Source of the DNA: DATLBY01 sp035526665 | GTDB lineage: Bacteria; Acidobacteriota; Terriglobia; Bryobacterales; Bryobacteraceae | NCBI GenBank assembly: GCA_035526665.1 | Contig: DATLBY010000441.1 | Location: 1-11,650, forward strand | Direction of reading: 5' to 3' | Length of the DNA: 11,650 nt | Notes under the pieces: model-generated | What the model was told of the DNA's origin: nothing | What the model saw: only the letters and a program-made list of their open reading frames with translations | Databases searched by the model: none | Part shown: one piece after another, positions 8,271 through 11,650 of the stretch | How positions within the stretch are numbered: the first letter of the stretch is position 1 | Layout of the letters: each line of letters starts with the position of its first letter | Translations under genes and position numbers: made by a program

Positions 8271-8624
8271 ACCTACGGCTACACTCCCGACAACAAGCGC
8301 GTCTACAAGCAACTCGCCAATGGGACGGAATACTTTTACTTCTACCTTGGCAACCGGCAGCTCGGAACCTACGCACTGGGGACGAACGGCTTCGCGCTTG
8401 TGAAGCAGAACGTGTTCTTTCTGGGCCGCCGTATCTACAGCTACAACGCGGGGGGCCCAAGCATCACGCCAATCACCGACCGCCTCGGCAGCGATATCGC
8501 TGGAACCAAGTATTTTCCCTTCGGTGAAGAGGCCAGCACTACTTCGCAGGATCGGGAGAAGTTCGCCACGTATCGGAGAGATGCTACGGGGCTGGATTAT
8601 GCGGACCAGCGGTATTACTCGCCG
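8271..8624 (+). repeat. Direct repeat, copy 2: Rhs core end in the orphan cassette
   Basis: This is the second copy of 6754-7107. The left boundary is abrupt at 8271, where the bases just upstream (GGTATGGA) no longer match the active gene. The right side decays gradually into the orphan tip. The perfect match to the active gene spans 8292-8407. Confidence 0.9.
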
Positions 8625-8883
8625 GCATTGGGGAGGTTTTTGACGGGGGATACGGGGCCGATGGTGCTGACCGAAACCGCTTCGTACAATCGGTACGCAT
8701 ATGCCTGGAGCGATCCTGTCAATCTGGTTGATAGCGATGGACGGCTGCCCGCGAGAATTGTTTTTGATGCTGGCCCTGGCGGGGCCGAGGATGCGAGGCG
8801 CGGATATGTTCCAAACGCCGCATTCTTTCTGTCAGGCTGGTTGCGCGATTATCCGCCACCAGACGAGCAACCGGGCTTTGATC

Positions 8884-8887
8884 CTAG
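8884..8887. repeat. Left target-site duplication CTAG
   Basis: CTAG immediately precedes the IS left end and is repeated at 10198-10201. A 4-bp palindrome of the YTAR type suits the IS5 group. Confidence 0.85.
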
Positions 8888-8902
8888 GAGCTTGTTGAAA
8901 AA
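8888..8902 (+). repeat. IS left terminal inverted repeat
   Basis: GAGCTTGTTGAAAAA is the exact complement of 10183-10197. The match ends at base 16 (C here, T in the right end). Its TAG at 8904-8906 supplies the premature stop for the interrupted orphan tip. Confidence 0.9.
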
Positions 8903-8933
8903 CTAGCCGAAGGGCTGGATTGCTGAAACAGAA

Positions 8934-10040
8934 ATGCGCAAGAATGTTTTTATGCTCGGTGACGATCTTCAGCAAAGTGGAATCTTCAGCTATGTCTCTT
9001 TGGAGGAACGGGTGCCCAGCAACCATCCTCTTCGAGCGGTGCGCAAAGCCGTGGACGAGATCTTTCGCTCCATGAATCAGCAGCTCGATGGCTTGTATGC
9101 CAAGACCGGCCGTCCCTCGATTCCGCCGGAGCGGCTCCTACGTGGAGTGCTGCTGCAGATCTTCTACTCCATTCGCAGTGAACGCATGCTCATGGAACAA
9201 CTCGATTACAACTTGTTGTTCCGCTGGTTCGTCGGCATGGAGATGGACGAACCGGTCTGGAACCATGCGGTGTTCAGCAAGAACCGCGATCGGTTGCTCA
9301 ATCAGGAAGTCGCGCGCAGTTTCTTCGAGAAGGTGTTGGGACAAGTGAGGCCGCATCTGTCCGACGAGCACTTCACGGTGGATGGGACGCTCATTGAAGC
9401 TTGGGCCAGCCAGAAGAGTTTTCAGAAGAAGGACAGCGATGGCAGCGGCGATGGAGCACAGTTCCATGGAGATCGCCGCAGCAATCAAACCCACGAGTCC
9501 AAGACCGACCCGGATGTCAAGCTGTATCGCAAGGGCAACGGACAGGAATCCAAGTTGAGCTATCTGGGACACGTAGTGATGGAGAACCGCAACGGACTGA
9601 TTGTGGACGCCATGCTCACCCAGGCTGATGGCACGGCCGAGCGTGATGCGGCACTGTTGATGATGCACCGCAGGTGGCGTCGCAACCGTCGCTGGGCCAA
9701 GTCCAAGACGATTAGTTTAGGTGCAGACAAGGCGTACGACACTCGCGATTTTGTATCGACTTTAAAGGCCATGAACATTCGTCCGCATGTGAGCCAGAAC
9801 GTGAAGCGTTCCGGTGGCAGCGCGATCGATGGAAGGACGACCAGACACGCCGGGTACGCGGTGAGTCAGAAGAAGCGCCCGCTGATCGAGAAGGCGTTCG
9901 GATGGATGAAGCAAACGGCAGGAATGAAGAAGACTAAGCTGCGAGGGCTGTGGAAAGTGGGCTGGCAGTTCGTGATGACAGCAGCCGCGTTCAATCTGTG
10001 GCGGATGCCGAAGCTAACGTGTGCCTCCACGACTTCATAA
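8934..10040 (+). CDS. IS5-family DDE transposase
   Basis: The 368-residue protein cuts and joins the ends of its own element. The DDE catalytic triad is visible: D150 in FTVDGTLIEAW, D265 in SLGADKAYDT and E319 in RPLIEKAFGWMK. The N-terminal part has SLEERVPSNHPLRAVRKAVD (about 23-42) and GRPSIPPERLLRGVLLQIFY followed by SIRSERMLMEQLDYNLLFRW, the standard N-terminal helical region of this group. HGDRRSNQTHESKTDPD and KLSYLGHVVMENRNGLIVDA lie between the first and second aspartates. The start may be ATG 8934 or ATG 8949 (MLGDDLQQSG), the latter matching the usual family N-terminus. Neither has a strong Shine-Dalgarno. No frameshift or stop is seen, so the protein is probably active. Confidence 0.93.
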   Translation: MRKNVFMLGDDLQQSGIFSYVSLEERVPSNHPLRAVRKAVDEIFRSMNQQLDGLYAKTGRPSIPPERLLRGVLLQIFYSIRSERMLMEQLDYNLLFRWFVGMEMDEPVWNHAVFSKNRDRLLNQEVARSFFEKVLGQVRPHLSDEHFTVDGTLIEAWASQKSFQKKDSDGSGDGAQFHGDRRSNQTHESKTDPDVKLYRKGNGQESKLSYLGHVVMENRNGLIVDAMLTQADGTAERDAALLMMHRRWRRNRRWAKSKTISLGADKAYDTRDFVSTLKAMNIRPHVSQNVKRSGGSAIDGRTTRHAGYAVSQKKRPLIEKAFGWMKQTAGMKKTKLRGLWKVGWQFVMTAAAFNLWRMPKLTCASTTS

Positions 10041-10061
10041 CCGGCCACCACGTAATTGAGG

Positions 10062-10109
10062 GTGCCGGGCAACCCGCTCCGGCACGAAACTCGCCAAGGT
10101 GTCTGGCGA
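10062..10109 (+). terminator. Two small hairpins downstream of the transposase
   Basis: GTGCCGG (10062-10068) pairs with CCGGCAC (10079-10085) across a 10-nt loop. TCGCCA (10091-10096) pairs with TGGCGA (10104-10109) across 7 nt. Neither has a clean T-run directly after it, although a T-rich patch occurs near 10130. They may limit read-through or be structural parts of the IS end. Termination is a guess. Confidence 0.35.
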
Positions 10110-10182
10110 TGGATTGAGCTTTTCAGGTCCGATTTTTCCTCGCCAGCGCCTTTGCTGAGCACTCGGCGAATTTCAAAGCGTA

Positions 10183-10197
10183 TTTTTCAACAAGCTC
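10183..10197 (-). repeat. IS right terminal inverted repeat
   Basis: TTTTTCAACAAGCTC is the exact complement of the left end at 8888-8902 and is followed directly by the CTAG duplication. Confidence 0.9.
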
Positions 10198-10244
10198 CTA
10201 GGCGATCCACTGGGCACCACCCTCCTTGGCATCCGAGAAACTGA
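10198..10244 (+). pseudogene. 3' end of the orphan rhs tip beyond the IS
   Basis: Positions 10198-10201 are the right CTAG duplication. Removing the IS and one duplication joins 8887 to 10202 in frame: the codons read FDP, then RRSTGHHPPWHPRN and a TGA at 10242-10244. The restored tip after DSDG is only about 70 residues. That is short for an Rhs toxin domain, so it may already have been truncated before the IS arrived. No downstream plus-strand partner gene is visible. Confidence 0.6.
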
Positions 10245-10359
10245 CCACTCTCGCGATCCTAAAGAAACTGCTGAGAGCAGCAGGGATCTCGGGCGCGCCG
10301 CCTCTGCGCCGACCGGGCGGATGCGAGACAGGGAGCGGCGGGAAGCCGCCACGCGGATA
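10245..10359. other. Junction between convergent genes
   Basis: This gap separates the plus-strand orphan tip from the minus-strand membrane protein. It is GC-rich and contains a small hairpin, GCGGC (10335-10339) with GCCGC (10345-10349) around GGGAA. A hairpin between convergent genes could serve as a terminator, but it lacks a T-run on either side. I see nothing coding here. Confidence 0.35.
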
Positions 10360-10674
10360 TTAGGCGGAGCCCTTTTCACTCCCACGGTTGCCATAGCGGT
10401 CCACCAACCACCCCCAGACAACCATGCCGCCACAAATAGCGAATACACAGACGTTCCAGAACCAAATCAGAAGAATAAGTCCGCGCACGTTGAAGCTCAC
10501 CGGAACAAGCGGACTGACACCATATACACATGCGACCGCTGAAGTAGTAGCGATGAGAAATAGCGCAGAGATCTTCGCGCACGGAACGAACCGACGAACC
10601 TGTTGTGACGCGAACGGATAACTCCGTAAGCCTTCCTTCTTCATTGCCCGGGTCCCAGCATTCTTGCCGTTCAT
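10360..10674 (-). CDS. Small two-pass membrane protein, candidate partner of the right-hand Rhs
   Basis: The protein has 104 residues. A basic N-terminus is followed by hydrophobic segments at about 35-55 (ISALFLIATTSAVACVYGV) and 66-90 (LILLIWFWNVCVFAICGGMV and on). The C-terminus, DRYGNRGSEKGSA, is charged. The ATG at 10674 has a very good Shine-Dalgarno and starts 15 nt after the stop of the Rhs gene, so the two form an operon. The segment NVCVFAICGG parallels NGCVYAAVGG in the small membrane protein at 7869-8213, which also follows an Rhs tip. By position it is an immunity or accessory protein. No catalytic motif is visible. Confidence 0.7.
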   Translation of the reverse strand: MNGKNAGTRAMKKEGLRSYPFASQQVRRFVPCAKISALFLIATTSAVACVYGVSPLVPVSFNVRGLILLIWFWNVCVFAICGGMVVWGWLVDRYGNRGSEKGSA

Positions 10675-10683
10675 GAACAGCCG

Positions 10684-10688
10684 CCTCC
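10684..10688 (-). promoter_or_regulatory. Shine-Dalgarno GGAGG for the minus-strand membrane protein
   Basis: On the minus strand GGAGG lies 9 nt before the ATG at 10674 and 1 nt after the Rhs stop codon (10692-10690). It decides the start and supports co-transcription with the Rhs gene. Confidence 0.75.
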
Positions 10689-10689
10689 G

Positions 10690-11650
10690 TTACGGCAAAT
10701 CGTAGTGGATCGTTATGTCCGTCTCGTAATCCTTCTTCTTCGGCGGCGGCTGCTGCTGTTGCTGCCCCTGTGTCCCCGTCAGTAGTCCCCATATGTAGAG
10801 ACCTGTCTGCTGGAGTGCAGATCCTAGGCTGTTACCGATTGTCGCGTTGCCGAGAGCGGTCGCCTGTCCTCTCACCGAGGCTGCGTGTATCTGGGCTGCG
10901 CGGGTGCTGCGCCGATTGGCGAACTGTAATAGCTGAATTTCTCTGCGAACATTTGGAATCGGCAATAGCCGTTCTGCCACGGCTCCCCCCGCAGTGCCAC
11001 CTATTCCTGCAGTCGCAGCATTTAGGAGCGTGCTTGGCAGCTCCGTGGCATTCTCGCCCGGATTCGTCAGACTGAAAGCGTCGTTCACACGATGTTGTGT
11101 AAAGTCGCCAATTACCGTTGAAGAAGCAGTTACGATTCCGGTTTCTATCGCTCCAGCCGTGGCGCCTGCCCCAGCTCCGATCCCAAGCGTGAACCCGGCG
11201 ATTCCTCCCGCTAGAGCGCCGCCTCCAGCCGCAGTCAGAATCCTGGCCCCCCTGGTCACGTGTCCCGATGTCCTCACCTGATTGACGTACTCTGAAGCAG
11301 CACCGACCACACCGCCAACTGCTGCACCCACCCCCGCAGTGATGACATTTATGGGTACGTCTCCATCCGGGTCCACATACTTCAATGGATTGTTTAAAGC
11401 ATATGTGTATCCGTTCCAAGACTGAGGGTGGAACAGGGACGCGGTCGCAAACACAGGATCAACAGATGTAAACCTGCCCTGCGCACCCGAGAAGTATCTC
11501 GCCCCAAAATAATCGAGGCCCGTTTCATTCCCGTCCAGCAAGCGATCTCTGACCTGCCCCGTAAACATCACGGAAGAAGTCGAACCGCCGTATGCAAATC
11601 CGCTCACCCCAGCCCGATTCCCTGCCGTCCCAGGTACCTGCTCACCAAAT
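10690..11650 (-). CDS. C-terminal end of a second Rhs protein, runs off right edge
   Basis: The frame is open from the right edge (FGEQVPGTAGNRAGVSGFAY) to the stop at 10690, about 319 residues. The core end is canonical: SVMFTGQVRDRLLDGNETGL, then DYFGARYFSGAQGRFTSVDP, then NGYTYALNNPLKYVDPDG ending near 11362. Numbering is relative because the 5' part lies beyond the window. The tip of about 223 residues starts with long Gly/Ala-rich hydrophobic stretches (ITAGVGAAVGGVVGAASEYV, GGALAGGIAGFTLGIGAGAG). These resemble the glycine-zipper pretoxin region common in Rhs tips. The tip ends with GQQQQQPPPKKKDYETDITI and a short tail. I recognise no nuclease, deaminase or other toxin motif. It is a different Rhs subtype from the 1829-residue protein, whose core end reads QRYYSPGIGRF. 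A small membrane protein follows in the same operon. Confidence 0.88.
   Translation of the reverse strand, partial: FGEQVPGTAGNRAGVSGFAYGGSTSSVMFTGQVRDRLLDGNETGLDYFGARYFSGAQGRFTSVDPVFATASLFHPQSWNGYTYALNNPLKYVDPDGDVPINVITAGVGAAVGGVVGAASEYVNQVRTSGHVTRGARILTAAGGGALAGGIAGFTLGIGAGAGATAGAIETGIVTASSTVIGDFTQHRVNDAFSLTNPGENATELPSTLLNAATAGIGGTAGGAVAERLLPIPNVRREIQLLQFANRRSTRAAQIHAASVRGQATALGNATIGNSLGSALQQTGLYIWGLLTGTQGQQQQQPPPKKKDYETDITIHYDLP

Larger units (their letters stand above)
8271..8887 (+). pseudogene. Orphan rhs C-terminal cassette, interrupted by an IS
   Basis: The open frame runs from 8259 after a stop at 8256-8258 and has no ATG start. The only early candidate is a GTG at 8400, inside the core. 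It re-encodes residue 1463 onward of the neighbouring Rhs protein (TYGYTPDNKRVYKQ, DRLGSDIAGTKYFPFGEE, GLDYADQRYYSPALGRF). It then diverges to GDTGPMVLTETASYNRYAYAWSD and a different tip after DSDG. In the active gene the two core-end sites read SSDP and DPSG; here they read GDTG and DSDG. The tip (RLPARIVFDAGPGGAEDARR onward) is cut at 8887 by an IS5-family insertion, and the chimeric frame stops at 8906 inside the IS left end. This matches the known orphan rhs-CT arrangement: a promoterless core fragment plus alternative tip downstream of a full rhs gene. No membrane-protein partner follows this tip. Confidence 0.85.
8888..10197 (+). mobile_element. Complete IS5-family insertion sequence, 1310 bp
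   Basis: The element is bounded by perfect 15-bp inverted repeats: GAGCTTGTTGAAAAA at 8888-8902 and its complement at 10183-10197. Both ends are flanked by CTAG duplications. It encodes one intact transposase (8934-10040), followed by about 157 bp of non-coding sequence. Both ends, the duplication and the reading frame are intact, which suggests recent insertion. It lies inside the orphan rhs tip. Some schemes would place such transposases near IS1182. I prefer IS5 because of the CTAG target and the single uninterrupted transposase. Confidence 0.92.

Noticed and set aside
8400..8906. Orphan cassette as an independent gene starting at GTG 8400
   Set aside because: The GTG lies in the middle of conserved Rhs core sequence with no Shine-Dalgarno, homology extends upstream to 8271, and the 3' end is an IS-derived stop.
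10376..10792. Minus-strand frame of 138 residues overlapping the membrane protein and Rhs end
   Set aside because: It overlaps two better-supported genes in other frames and has no hydrophobic or domain pattern of its own.

Overview
The window is an accessory island of Rhs/YD-repeat genes. Its base composition is GC-rich for most of its length. The Rhs proteins have an Acidobacteriota look: a CACSP motif inside the YD repeats, an N-terminal lectin-like plus FN3 module, and 'GLDYFGARYFSGAQGRFTS'-type core ends. I place it in Acidobacteriota, perhaps Bryobacterales/Solibacter-like. This is inference from protein style, not from a marker gene.

Layout, left to right. Positions 1-1118 (minus strand) hold the middle of an Rhs gene that runs off the left edge and has lost its 5' part at a small hairpin. 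Positions 1184-1501 (plus) are the N-terminal stub of a magnesium-chelatase/MoxR-like AAA ATPase, followed by degenerate coding remnants to about 1740 and a non-coding stretch to 1962. Positions 1963-8213 (plus) form a compact three-gene unit: a small exported protein of 134 residues, an 1829-residue Rhs protein translationally coupled to it, and a small multi-pass membrane protein just after the Rhs stop.

At 8271 a second, promoterless copy of the Rhs core end begins. It carries a different C-terminal tip, as in an orphan rhs-CT cassette. The orphan tip is split by a complete IS5-family element (8888-10197) with 15-bp perfect terminal repeats and a 4-bp CTAG target duplication. The tip's last codons resume after the IS and stop at 10244. 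On the minus strand, 10690-11650 is the C-terminal end of another Rhs gene entering from the right, followed with an excellent ribosome binding site by a second small membrane protein (10360-10674).

How the genes fit together: both complete Rhs tips are followed within a few bases by a small membrane protein, as expected for a toxin tip with its immunity or partner protein. The two membrane proteins share a short motif (N-x-C-V-Y/F-A-x-x-G-G) in the last membrane segment. The orphan cassette shares a 116-bp perfectly identical patch with the active gene, so it could exchange tips by homologous recombination. The tips themselves match no toxin family I recognise, so their activities are unknown.
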